This document shows positions 1 to 11,103 of a DNA stretch of 64,000 nucleotides, piece after piece. The stretch comes from Sindora glabra (taxonomy: Eukaryota; Streptophyta; Magnoliopsida; Fabales; Fabaceae), in NCBI GenBank assembly GCA_020226215.1, contig CM035233.1, positions 54,831,751-54,895,750 on the forward strand, given 5' to 3'. Each line of letters starts with the position of its first letter. Positions within the stretch are counted from its first letter, which is position 1. Made by a program: the position numbers and the translations under genes. The notes below the pieces were generated by a model, which ran no database searches, was not told the DNA's origin, and was given only the letters and a program-made list of their open reading frames with translations.

Positions 1-1275
1 TTTAAATGTTAGTTTGACAAACTCACACATTGATAATGATGGAGGCCAACAACCTATTGTAGAGAAATGGCAAATTTAGTTGCCAAATCCTGACATTGCT
101 GTAGAAGAAGGTTTCATTGCAAACCTTAATTTCGATTCTAATTCATCAAGGCTTCTCTTTGACTTAAACACAGGCATTTGTAAAAGATGAAACAGAGCCA
201 TGTGTAGAAGATGAGACGGACATGGAATTTAACATGGAGGTGCCTGAACCAAACATTGGTAGTAGATTTTCTTCTCATAATATGTATCTTTTTCCTTTTT
301 TTTCAAGTGTTGGATTATCATTATACCAAAACTCTTTGCAAAAGATGAAATAGGGCCTAGCATGGAAGATGATACGAACACAGTTCAAAATGGGAGTTCT
401 TGAACCAAACTTACATACTAGTGAGTTTTTTTTCTATTTTTTCTAGTTCTCATTCATTTTGTTCAAATTTTGGAAGGCATTGATTTTGATTTTTTCTATG
501 TTTGCATTTTTCAAGTTTTGACATTGTTTGTTTCTTTTTGTGTTCTAGCATTTATTAATTTTAGTTATTTTTTTCTTATGACATTGTCTTTTCTTTCTAT
601 ATTATTTATTTGATTTTTATGTAATCGATACAGATTTATGGGTTTATTATTTGTTTCATTTTTATGTAATTGGTACAGATTTTTGGGTTTATTATTTGTT
701 TCTTTAACCATGAAATGATAGTCTTTGTAGTTCTTACAATGTTAATGCTTGAGATTGCCATGTCATACATTAGAAGCTTGGTTGTCCTCCTGTGACATTC
801 TTGAACTTAGAATCCTTTTATCTTGTAGTATCCGGTTAAGTTTGATAGAATAATATTATTATAGTTGGATTCCTTTATGCTCTGGAAAGTCTGTAATCAT
901 GTTCAAGCACATGACTTTTATGCTTAATAGAATAAATATCATATTTTTTTCCTATTGACATTTACTGTCTTCCTTTACATTTGGCGTCTTTTGTTTTTTA
1001 AAAACCATATTTTCTCTTATTGGCCATTACTTGTTTTAATATTTACATTTGATGTTTTTCGTCCTTTTGAAGTAACAATGAAAAATTTTAAAGTTTTTGT
1101 CTTCCAAATTTTAATTTTGACACTTATTCTTATATTTTTCTAAAAGTAGATGTTATATCTGTATATGGTTTTATCTTAAAACTCCCATTTCTTCTTATCT
1201 CATCTGACTTATACAAAAGCATCTATTTTTGTTTATATATTGTTTTAGCTAATCTTTCCTATTTTTGTATAGAAG
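1..1275. other. AT-rich flank with two exon-like repeats
   Basis: No intact gene is seen. Two similar stretches, about 180-270 and 335-420, both read as an acidic peptide beginning K-D-E and share the nucleotide pattern aaaagatgaaa...gaagatga...cctgaaccaaac or its variants. They look like a duplicated degenerate exon lying upstream of the mariner transposase relic. The second copy has lost its frame. The rest is T-rich spacer. Whether the repeats belong to the mariner element or to another decayed gene is undecided. Confidence 0.3.
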
Positions 1276-2614
1276 CAAATATTGAAGCGATAAAAACACA
1301 AAGTGATCATATAAGACAACTTAAAACTTTAAGTAATGAAGAGCGTAGAGCAATATTACAATTTCTATTGAAAAACAATGTTAATGGAAATTTGGGAAGA
1401 GGAGCTACAAAGATGACGCTTCATTATATTCAATTTCCATTAGAACTATTCCACGTGTTTGGAAACAATCAAAGCATCGCGATGTGTCTCATAAAAAGAC
1501 AACAAATTATGGGTGCAAAAGAGTTAATATTGACTTTACTCAATTTCGTGAGATTTCTTTATCTAAGTGGATAACTTTTCGATCTTTAGCTTGTGCTTTG
1601 AACACAAACACAACCTCATTAGTTAGACTTTTCAAGTTTGGAGTTATACAACGTCATTCAAATGTCATAAAGCCAATTTTAAAAGAAGAAAACAAAAGAT
1701 CTCGATTGCAATTTTGCTTGTCAATGTTGTAAAGTGGTAGCATACCACATGATCCAACTTTTAAAAGCATGCATAATATTGTTCATATTGATGAAAAATG
1801 GTTCTATATGACAAAGAAGTTTGAGAATTATTATGTGTTACTAGATGAAGAAGAACCACTATGCACTTGTAAAAACAAAAATTTTATTGTTAAGGTCATG
1901 TTTTTAGTTGCTTTAACTTGTCCAAGATTTGATGTACAAGGGAATGAAATCTTCTCTAGAAAAATTAATGTTTTCCCTTTTGTCACACAAGAACCAGCTA
2001 GAAGGACTAGTGTTAATAGAGTTGCAGGGACACTAAAAACAAAACCAATATATTCAGTGAAGAGAGAAATTATAAAATTATTTCTAATAAAAAAAGTTCT
2101 CCCTGCCATCAAAGAAAAGTGGCCCAAAGATGACTTAAGGAATCCAATATTTATTCAACAGGATAATATAAGAACTCACATTAGCCATATTAATGATGAT
2201 TTTTGTTAAGATGCTACACAAGATGGGTTCAATATTCATTTGATGTGTTAACCTGCAAATTCTCCAAATTTAAATGTCTTAGATCTTGGGTTTTTTAGTG
2301 CTATTCAATTATTACAATACAAGGAATCACCTAAAACCATTGATAAGCTTGTTAGTGTTGTTGTGAAGTCATTTGAAGCTTTTTCTACTGCTAAATCTAA
2401 CAAAATATTTTTAACACTTCAATCATGCATGGTAAAAATCATGAAAGCAAAAGGTTCCAACAAATACAAAATCCTACATATAAAGAAAGCAATGCTAGAA
2501 AAGGAAGGCCAACTCCCTACTAAACTGAAATGTGATTCCACATTGGTGCAGGAAGTTCTTGATTACTTGAGTAATGTTTTTGGTTACTATTTACATTTGT
2601 GGCTAGTGAGATAG
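1276..2614 (+). pseudogene. Plant mariner-like (DD39D) transposase relic
   Basis: A Tc1/mariner-superfamily cut-and-paste transposase of the plant type, broken. The N-terminal segment (about 1276-1420, LSNEERRAILQFLLKNN) resembles the helix-turn-helix start of plant mariner proteins. After a frameshift near 1430 the protein continues in one frame to 2614, interrupted by stops at 1730-1732, 2207-2209 and 2249-2251. The catalytic triad is readable: Asp in HIDEKWF (codon 1790-1792), Asp in FIQQDN (2162-2164) and Asp in NVLDLGFF (2282-2284). The last two are separated by exactly 39 residues, the DD39D signature of plant mariner elements. The C-terminal end (2363-2614) is still open. One frameshift and three stops make it non-functional. 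I did not find convincing terminal inverted repeats, so the element's ends are not defined. Confidence 0.88.
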
Positions 2615-2615
2615 C

Positions 2616-3185
2616 TAAGTACTCTGATGATAAAAATACTGCCTTTGATGGGATGCGGGATGGTGGAGGAAGGTTGGAGAAGCTTAAGTTGAGGTTTTAT
2701 AAGGGAATCATAGATGCTGCCATGTAGTGCTTGTTTTTCTACTTTCTTTAAATTGCTTAGTTTTTGTACTTAATATAACTAATGCTACGCTAGTGTTCAC
2801 TTCTATATGCTCTATGGATGTGTATTGCCATTAACATGAAATGGTTTGGCAAGGTCTTTTTCATATAAAACATGCATTTAGTTTATAGAGTAGTTTGGCT
2901 TGGTTAAATATTAATAATGCAATCATTTTTCTATAGTTTTAAAAGCTGATGCTCTCCTTGTTGAAATGTATCAAGTGCGTACATAAATATCAATGTCATT
3001 GTCGAATAAATTCAACATTGGATAAGAACAAAATTTGCCTTTTTCTTAACTAAGTCAAATCTCAATATTCTCTGTTAAAAATATAATCCCCAAAGTTAGC
3101 TGCTCCAACTAAATTATGATATCACTTTTGAAACTAAATGTCAAAAGGCATAACTAGTGTTTGTCCTTTTCAATGATGATGAATA
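2616..3185. other. Intergenic, nothing recognised
   Basis: AT-rich sequence following the mariner transposase relic. No conserved reading frame, repeat or RNA gene was seen. Confidence 0.5.
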
Positions 3186-3189
3186 TTCT

Positions 3190-3870
3190 TTTGATTAAAC
3201 ACTTATATCTCGGTTGCTTAAAGAAGATGCATCTAATGATAGTAGCAAGCTTGATATTTCTAAGGACATCTTTGCCATAGATGTGTCAATTCTCTTGTCA
3301 TGTGCTTATCTAAAGCAACTAGCATGGATGAGAAGCAAGATCGTGGGGTTTTAATGAGTGAAATAAAGCCTGAAGTTGACAATATTCAGTGGATTATTTG
3401 AGATTTTGATCACAAAAAAATAGGTGATGAATTTGTAAAACTATAGGTAGATCAGAAGGAACTAGCAATGCTTTATTCAAAAAATGCCTACAATTTACCC
3501 CATGAGATCAGTAGAATCATAGCATAACTTTGTATTGCCATATGGAGGGGAAAAATTTTTATACCAAAAGCTCTCTATGAAGAGTTTAGACAGATGAGGA
3601 GAACTTACAAAGTTATTGGTAGGATATTGGTTGAGGATAGACTAAGCTAAATTATATTTACATTGCCTTTACTCCAATTGTAGACTGTGTTGCTCAGTTG
3701 GTTTGATAAATATCTTAATAAAGGAGATAATTGTCCCAATATTCAGAAGGCTTTCAAGATTTAGTGGAGAAAGCGATTCATCAAATAGTATTCAGCTAAG
3801 TTGGATAATTCCTAGTTGCAAATAACTATTTGTGATTACCCAAGTTGAAGGCTGGAGATCCAAATAACAA
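3190..3870 (+). pseudogene. Decayed BTB/POZ-domain-like protein fragment
   Basis: Conceptual translation across several frames gives protein-like text broken by stops and frameshifts. Blocks include NLPHEISRIIA then LCIAIWRGK, and further on LLSWFDKYLNKGDNCPNIQK followed by AFKIWWRKRF. From family knowledge the 'CPNI-K/R-AF-x-WWRR' pattern resembles the C-terminal half of plant BTB/POZ proteins of the At1g63850/At3g50780 type. I cannot align it here, so the family name is tentative. An in-frame stop separates EISRIIA from LCIAIWRG, and further stops occur near 3400 and 3650. No promoter or start codon was identified. It is most likely an old gene fragment moved here by a transposon or left by a decayed gene. 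Confidence 0.4.
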
Positions 3871-5168
3871 AAAGAAAAAGGAAATACATTAGATCACATT
3901 TGCACAAAAGTGATATTTTACATTTCTCATTTGTGCTCTTATGCTTTAATCCATTTCAATTTTCATTTTTACCCTCTTCTTAGTTTGATATGAACATAGG
4001 TGGATGATGCGTAATGCAGACAGAGTAAGTATTGGAGAACTGGAATTATAGTTTAATGAAAAATGGGAAAGGCATTTCTTATTTTTACTTTCGGGCTTAA
4101 ATGTTTTAATAATGCTATGAATGCTTCTTGTTTTAATAATAGGAGGCTATGAATGTTTTAATAATCACAAGATTCTTGTGAAGCTAACTGCTGTGTATTT
4201 AAGGTTCTTATGAAACTAACTCTTGTGTATTCAAGATTTCTTGTTACATAAAAACATGACATCTTTTACAGGTTCACCTCTCTTACTGTAAAGGCCGCTT
4301 AAGCCTAATTATGTGTATGGATTGTGGTGCTCACTGTACATTGTGATGTAGCCTTTTAGAAATTTTAGAGAAAAGAAAAATTTAGCTTTATAGAACTATT
4401 TATATAGTGATAAATTTATTGATGATATAACCATGTCTATGTGTGATTTAACATGGAATCATGTGAGCATTATTATTAAAAGCTTTTAGTTACATGAGTA
4501 TAATCATATTTGTTGAACTTACTGGCAATATAGAAACTGGCACTATGACAAGTAAATTACATGCCAAAATTCATAGTCCTAACAGACATGACAGGACCTT
4601 GCACATGACATGAATTGTCTAATGTTGCAGTACCTGAACCAATAAACATGACAAGACCCCAATCTATATCACGACTCTGGTTTTCCATATTTTAATAAAT
4701 GCTTGTCAACTGCCAGCTTTCCTAACTACCTTCTCTTCTTTAATTTTGAAGTCTTACTGTGGAAAGGATATTATCCTTTTTTATTTTTTAAACTTCCAAA
4801 TTTGAGTTATACATTTATAAGTCACGTACTTTACTCCCGGCCTCAAATTATTGCATTAAATTGAATTGTTGATCCATTATTTTAGCAGCCCTAGGTTCAA
4901 ACAAGTTAATTAAAGTTTTAGATTGAAACATTGTAGTTACCCTTTTTGAGTATTGAATTCATTTATCATTGAAGTTTTATAAACCATCAGTTGGTTGAGT
5001 AAATAGAAAAATAGTGATTGGATTAATTTATTAAATTGAACATTCTAAACAAGTACCATGGATGCTTGTTAAAATCATAGCACGTAATTACTGTATAAAA
5101 AAAGTGTGAATAACAGGCCATGACAAGAGGAAGCATTTCCATATAATGATAGTAATATCTAGAATTCT
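3871..5168. other. Intergenic, nothing recognised
   Basis: AT-rich spacer without any recognisable coding, RNA or terminal-repeat structure. Confidence 0.5.
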
Positions 5169-5498
5169 TCATTGTAGGAGGATCTCTCTCAAATTGTAAT
5201 AACTCAAAACATGTAATACTCTTAATAAAAAATTAGGAAGATGAACTTTTAACATCATCCTAACTACTTGTTGAAATTCTTTTTCTAGAAAAGCTTCATG
5301 TCCTTCCTCTGAAAATTTATTCAAATCAAACCCAAAATATGCATGTATATTCAAATAAAAATTTAGAACAGCCTTCTTTTCGCCATTACGTACTGCACTT
5401 AAATCGAACTCATGCATGGAATTTGAAATAAATGTCGAATCGGATTTGAAAGAGTCTTCAACTATCTCCATATCCATGGAATCTTCTACTATCTTCAT
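5169..5498 (-). CDS. Small hypothetical protein, 109 aa
   Basis: An uninterrupted 109-codon frame on the minus strand. The N-terminus carries a short internal duplication (MKIVEDS then MEIVEDS), followed by an acidic/serine stretch and a hydrophobic, amphipathic C-terminal half. No known domain is recognised. Codon composition is less AT-extreme than the flanks, which is weak support for coding origin. No clear promoter, intron signals or partner exon were identified, so it may be an exon of a decayed gene rather than an expressed ORF. Confidence 0.2.
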   Translation of the reverse strand: MKIVEDSMDMEIVEDSFKSDSTFISNSMHEFDLSAVRNGEKKAVLNFYLNIHAYFGFDLNKFSEEGHEAFLEKEFQQVVRMMLKVHLPNFLLRVLHVLSYYNLREILLQ

Positions 5499-5869
5499 TT
5501 TTTGTTAATTAGTATACAAAACAACTCTTCCTCTGATCTAAACTTCTTGAAGTTCAAAAGCCTATGAACTAAACTGATGAGGATTACTTCCTCAAGAATC
5601 AATGAGATATGATACTTGGTTTGTGTCAATGGTTGTGTAAATTGGTATTTTGGGAAGAATAAGAATTTGAAGAGGCTTGGTATGTTGCCACCGGTGCTGC
5701 TTAATGCATTTAAATTTTATATACAAATTCTAAGATAATTATAAATGGAAAGATAGAGTTTTTGGAATAAATTTGGAGTATATCAAGAAAGACAAATTTG
5801 GTAAGAAAAAATTTAATATTTCATTGGAATTCTAAAGTAACAAATAAAAAAAACAAAAAAATCTTTCAA

Positions 5870-6385
5870 ATGACAATAGATAAAAAAGAATAGAGAGAAT
5901 ATTAGCTATTTGAATAAAAATATTTAGTAAAATTAGTTATTTATATGTAAAATGATAAATAAAGATATGAATATATTAAATAAGTTATTTTAATATTTTT
6001 TATTTTAATAAATTCTCTTATAAATAATATATTATTATAATTTATTATATATTAAATATTTTTTTAAAATTAAATTAATATAATTCTTATAATTATTAAA
6101 TTTCCTTTTAAGAAATTAGTACAAATGCTTTAGTTTTTTTTTAAAAAGGATAAAGTTAGAAATATAAAAATTAATTAGGAGTAATTTAATCTTTTTATAA
6201 GTTAATCAGCTAATAGCCAATTGAAAATACTAAAAATCATTGGTATCACTAGTATTTTCAAAATGGCTTTTTGAAAGACAATTAGTTGATTGTCAAATAC
6301 CAAAATTAGCTTATTAACAAGTCAATTAATTAAAAATGGTTAAATCAGCCAAAAGTTATTTGCCAAACAAGTCCACTTGCCAAAA
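5870..6385. repeat. AT-rich repeat, related to 16.98-17.7 kb
   Basis: A very AT-rich block that shares a long diverged stretch with positions about 16990-17230 (both contain 'ttagctattt' followed by similar AT-rich text). The right end reads toward 'ttgccaaacaagtcc'. This suggests a miniature or non-autonomous DNA element family with two members in the window. Ends and target duplications were not resolved. Confidence 0.35.
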
Positions 6386-6999
6386 GAAACCAACACATTA
6401 CAAAAGGACTACTTTTCCAACATCAAATGCATAAACCTAATGTGCAATACACATTATGAACAAACCACACAACACAAAATGCATATACATAAATGTTTCT
6501 ATTCCAACTATCCAATTGTTTACTTTAGCACCATAAACTTTGAAATTGTCTCAAATGCTTTGGTTTATCTTTTAAAACCTAGAAAATAAGAAAGTGAAAG
6601 GAGTGAATCACAAAACTTAGTGAGTGGACATGCTACTCAAATCCATGCCTTGAAAACATAGTTTAATAAAATGAAGGAAATCATATTTCTTCCAAAATCA
6701 TAATAGATAATAGATGCAAAACTAATTGAAAAAATGATTTTAAACACAAGTGCCATAGTTTAACTAATTCAATACATTTAATATTTCACAAATTCTTCTA
6801 AATTCATATAAAATACAGTCACTTATGAAAATAATAGGGTAATAGCATAAGTAACCTCAAGTTCATAAATAGAAGGCAAAAGATTTTGATTAAAAGCTTA
6901 GGTTTTATTTAAATATAATAGTATATCAATTAGTTTGGATCCATTGGTAAATTTTATAGAGAACTAATACTTACAATATTCTATATTCAATTCAATATT

Positions 7000-8100
7000 C
7001 ATTGTTACCCTTCATCTTATCCCTTCATCAATTCAATCTCAATGCAATTCAATTTCTAGGTGTACTTGGGATCTATAAAGAAATTCGTTAAGGATCCAAT
7101 TTCTTTTTTAAAAAAATTATAATTGAATCAACAACAATACTATATTCCATAAGTAGAAAGTCCATTTAAGAAATTAAGGTATAATGGAGCATAAATTTCA
7201 ATACATTTTGATATTAAATCATATTCTTGAAAGTCACAACTTCATATACAACATCCCACCAACATTGTCATCAAACAATATTTCGAAAAATTGTAAAAAC
7301 ATATGAAACAAATTGCAATTCCAGACCACTTGAATAAATTTTCCCAAGTTCTTAAGTCATTTTCTTTTTCAAACGTGATAATTAGTAAAGCCTTCAACAA
7401 CTCAAGATTTCTATATGATGAAAATTTGAAATTCAAGTAGTTAAATGAAATATTTACTAAACATACCATAGAAAAATTAAAATATATTCAGAACATTCTT
7501 TATGAAATAAGTAACCTATCCACTCACCTTAAGCAAAGAACTTGGTGATCCCTTTTTCAAGAAAGGACTTCAACTCAACTAGTGGGTTCCAATTAAAAGT
7601 TCAACATGGGTTATCAGTAAATCTGTTCCAAATTCAAAAATAGAAGTATCCAATCACTAAATCTTCCTCACACCAAAATTAGTAGAGCAAAACCAAGGGT
7701 TCTTCAATTTAGGGATCAATAGATAGAGTACATACCCCAGATTTGTGGGTTCAACTGAATAATGGTGTAATCTCGCTTGATTCCTCGATGAATGCTATGA
7801 ATTAAAACTATTTCAAACCAAACACCCAACATTTAGTACAATATTGGTGTGGGGCTTATAGGTTTCAATCTTAAATTAAGCTAGGAAATTTTAGTGTGGT
7901 GAAGAGTTAATGCTGTATGAGTCCCTACCTGCCCCAAAGGAGGAGAATGACAGCTCAAATTGAGCCGAAGAGCTGCTGTTCCACACTCGGCAACAAAAGC
8001 CCGAAACAGGGCAGAACTCCAGTGGTGACGAAGATGCGAGCACGCACAGCTATTAGCTAAGGCGATCTCCGCTGCTGCTGTTGTCGATCAGGATCAAAAT
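7000..8100 (-). other. Possible minus-strand leader exons, origin unclear
   Basis: On the minus strand this stretch has two segments of higher complexity than the surroundings, each ending in a good splice-donor-like site: near 7930 (tttggggcag/gtaggg) and near 7530 (ttgcttaag/gtgagt). Neither has a long open frame. Such alternating leader-like segments occur in 5' leaders of plant genes and also inside large LTRs of Ty3/gypsy elements. I cannot decide between the two. Transcript evidence would settle it. Confidence 0.2.
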
Positions 8101-8529
8101 TAAATATTAATAGTATAAAAGAATAAATATATAATAGAAAGTACAAGTAGAAAATTAATTAATAATCAATATAATCAATAATATTTAAGTAAAAGATATA
8201 AAATAAAATAGGGAGCTGAAAAAGAGAGAAGAAAAAAAAGGATTTTATGATATAGTTAAATTGCTCTATAACATACTTTATACTACAACACTCTAAATTT
8301 TAAAATTGAAATATTTCAGTATTATTTTGGAAAAATTTACATATAGATTTTATCGCAATTTAACAAATTTGTTACTAATCATAAAAACGGATAAGACAGC
8401 CTTTTTCTAATTAAAAATATATCATCACTCAACTAATTTTGAAATTAATTACTAATCACCATATTAAATACATTAAAACACCTTGAAACAATTTATAAGG
8501 CTTTTAATAAGAGAATGTTAATAGGAAAG

Positions 8530-8548
8530 TTTTTTTTTTTTTTTTTTT
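8530..8548. repeat. Poly(T) tract
   Basis: A run of about 19 T residues directly in front of the copia gag relic. Confidence 0.9.
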
Positions 8549-8871
8549 GACAATGATAGGTATCATACATTTGAAGAGGAGCTCAAAGAAGAAGATAATG
8601 ACACCTTTAACTACTATTTTATGGCTAGAAGTCAAGACAATAATGAAGTAATTGATGATTAATATGAATTTCCTTTGTTTTATAATGGATTGATAGAAGA
8701 TTTTTATAAAATTTTAACTAAATATTTTTCAATAAAAAACAAAATAAATTTGTGATGAAAGAATTAGAATCCTTCAAAATGAAAACCAATTTTAAACTTT
8801 TTGAAAATATAAAATTAAGTTTTAACAAAAGAATTAAAGACTTTGAAAGAAGAAAATCAAGTCCTTGAAAC
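8549..8871 (+). pseudogene. Copia gag C-terminal relic, left part
   Basis: Decayed gag/linker region of a Ty1/copia retrotransposon. The translation shows an acidic stretch, then FMARSQDNNEV, an interrupting stop, and a segment ending NGLIEDFYKILTKYFSIK. This order (acidic tail, 'LMA' motif, then 'ELxxAFxxLxxEFKKLxxKYSxLK'-like heptads) is typical of the post-zinc-knuckle part of plant copia gag proteins. Stops occur after VIDD and after KINL. The frame is broken at 8871/8872 by the hAT insertion and resumes at 14914. No LTRs for this relic were identified. Confidence 0.6.
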
Positions 8872-9505
8872 CAGTGTTTTTGGAATTAGACCGGACCGAC
8901 TGGTCAGACTGGTGAATCAGCTAAGTAACTGGTTCGGTTAAGGGATATGGATCGGAATTGCAATTAAGTCATAGTGAATTAGCTTGAATCGGTGGCCAAA
9001 TCGTGAACCAGTGTGGACCGACCTGTTCAATGTGGATCGGCCTATGTTTTTGTAAAAAAATCGAAGGCAAAAAATGGCAGTCTGCATTGAAGTATCACAT
9101 ACACATACTTCAATTCTATTTTACCTTTTTGGAGCTCGACTCTGCCCCCTCTTTCTCCCTTCGTTGAACTAGGGGTTTTCAGCTTTTTCTTAACTCCTTT
9201 GTCTTAATGATACAAATCTTCAATTTCAAGTTAGGTTTTCTTCCATTTATTCATTTATCTTTTACTATGTGTTTATGATAGCATTTCTTTATTTTGCTTC
9301 TATCTGCTGGGCAAGGGAAAGGGACCAGGGGGATCATGGCTTTATGCAATTGTGATTATGGGATTCTATGTTAATTGAGAAAAATTATAAATTGAGGAAC
9401 GACACATATTGTTATTCCTTTTAACTTTGATTTATTTGTTAGACTTTTTTATCCTTCAATTTACCTATTATCTCTAAACAAGCTTCAAATTCTTGCTCAA
9501 GCATG

Positions 9506-9646
9506 CTCAAAGATGGACGTGTGGTTGTAGTAAAATGCCTATATGAAAGAAATTTCAAGTGAGTTGAGCATTTCATGAATGAAGTTAAGCTTCTAGCTAA
9601 GTTAAGGCATAAAAACCTAGTAGCGCTCTATGGATGCATTAGATAA
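9506..9646 (+). pseudogene. Captured receptor-like kinase fragment
   Basis: The frame beginning at 9506 reads LKDGRVVVVKCLYERNFK, a stop at 9560-9562, then EHFMNEVKLLAKLRHKNLVA and LYGCI. This matches the N-lobe of plant LRK10L/WAK-type receptor kinases: the VAVK ATP-anchoring Lys (here 9533-9535), the alpha-C Glu in MNEV and the LRHKNLVxLYGC strand. Only about 45 residues are present. There is no glycine loop and no catalytic loop. It lies inside the hAT element upstream of its transposase, so it is best read as a host gene fragment acquired by the transposon. It cannot encode an active kinase. Confidence 0.75.
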
Positions 9647-11103
9647 GAATTAATTGAATTGTTTGTAAAAAACTTAGGCCATTTAGTATCCTACATTAGT
9701 AGGTTGGAATTGATATTATCATTTAGCATCTCATTTGATATTAGATTTCTGCATCATTCCCTTGTCCCTTGTGATAGAACCATATGCTCAATTGTTCTAT
9801 GCATTCCTTGAATTGTTCTATGCATTCCTTCTTAAAAAATGAAGAATCTTTAGATAGATCTTGTTGGATTTCATCAAAAGTAATTATCTAGTTTTGATTA
9901 TCATTAGTATGAGCTCTTGAGACATCAATAGAATGGTAATGCAAGCTTGAAAGTTCAAAATGCAGCCAAATCTTGGTTGTTCTTTTTGAGTTTAATAATT
10001 GTCCATAACTCTTATTCCTATAGAATTTTATATGAGTTTAAAAAGCTTTCTATTGTTCCACAATAATGCTTGTTTATGATAATTATTAATGTCAATCTCT
10101 CATAACTATATACTTACTGATTACAGTATTTCCCATTTCTATTTTGAAATATATTCTAGTACATATATCTGAGTATTTTCCCTCTCTGTTTACAGGTTTG
10201 AAATGGTATAAATTCCTACTCAATCAACAACAAAGTCTAGTGCACCTTCAAGTGAGGGGACTAATAATTCAAATAGAGGGAAATTTGACCCAGCTTGGGG
10301 ACATCGTAAACATCTCACTGATGTTAGTGGAAGGGGACATATATTGTGTTTATATTATAATAAAGTTCTAAAAGAGGGTGGTATCTATCATCTCAAACAA
10401 CACTTGGCTGGTAAAACGGGATAAGTTGGAGCATGTAAAAAGGTTCCACTAGATGTTCGCTATCAGATGGAACAATTTTTTCTTAAACTTTCTGACAAGA
10501 AAAGAAAAGCTCAAGATGAATTTGAAGATAGCAATCCATATAGTCCTAATTTTATGGATCAAGAAGATGATGAAATACAAGAACCTTCTGCTCTAATTAG
10601 TGGAAGTGGAGCTTCAAAGAAGCAATGGAAGTTAGGAGAAAAATAAAAAAATGGCATCTTATAGCCAAGGCAAAAGAGCTACTGGTATAGGCTCTTATTT
10701 CATGCCTAAAACTACACTCAGAGCACAACTTACCATCAAAAGTGCATTACAAACAAAGGAAGCTAAAGAAAGGTGTGATCTTGCTATTTCTAAATGGATG
10801 ATTGATGCATCTTTACCTTTCAATGTTGTGAATTCTGCATATTATCAACCAATGATTGATGCTATTACTATTATGGCTGCTGGATACAAAGGTCCTAATT
10901 TATATAATCTTCATGGCTAATTATTACTTAAAAATGCTCAAGAAATAAAGAATTTTATTGGTAGTTATCGCACAACTTGGAAAGAAACAGGAAATACTAT
11001 TATGGCTGATGGTTGGACTGATTAATGTAGAAGAACCTTAATTAATTTTCTTGTTTATTGGTCAAGAGGAATTGTGTTCTTGAAATTTGTTAATGCTTCT
11101 GAT

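Noticed and set aside
6377..6589. 70-codon open frame
   Set aside because: AT-driven composition, no motif, no neighbours that support it.
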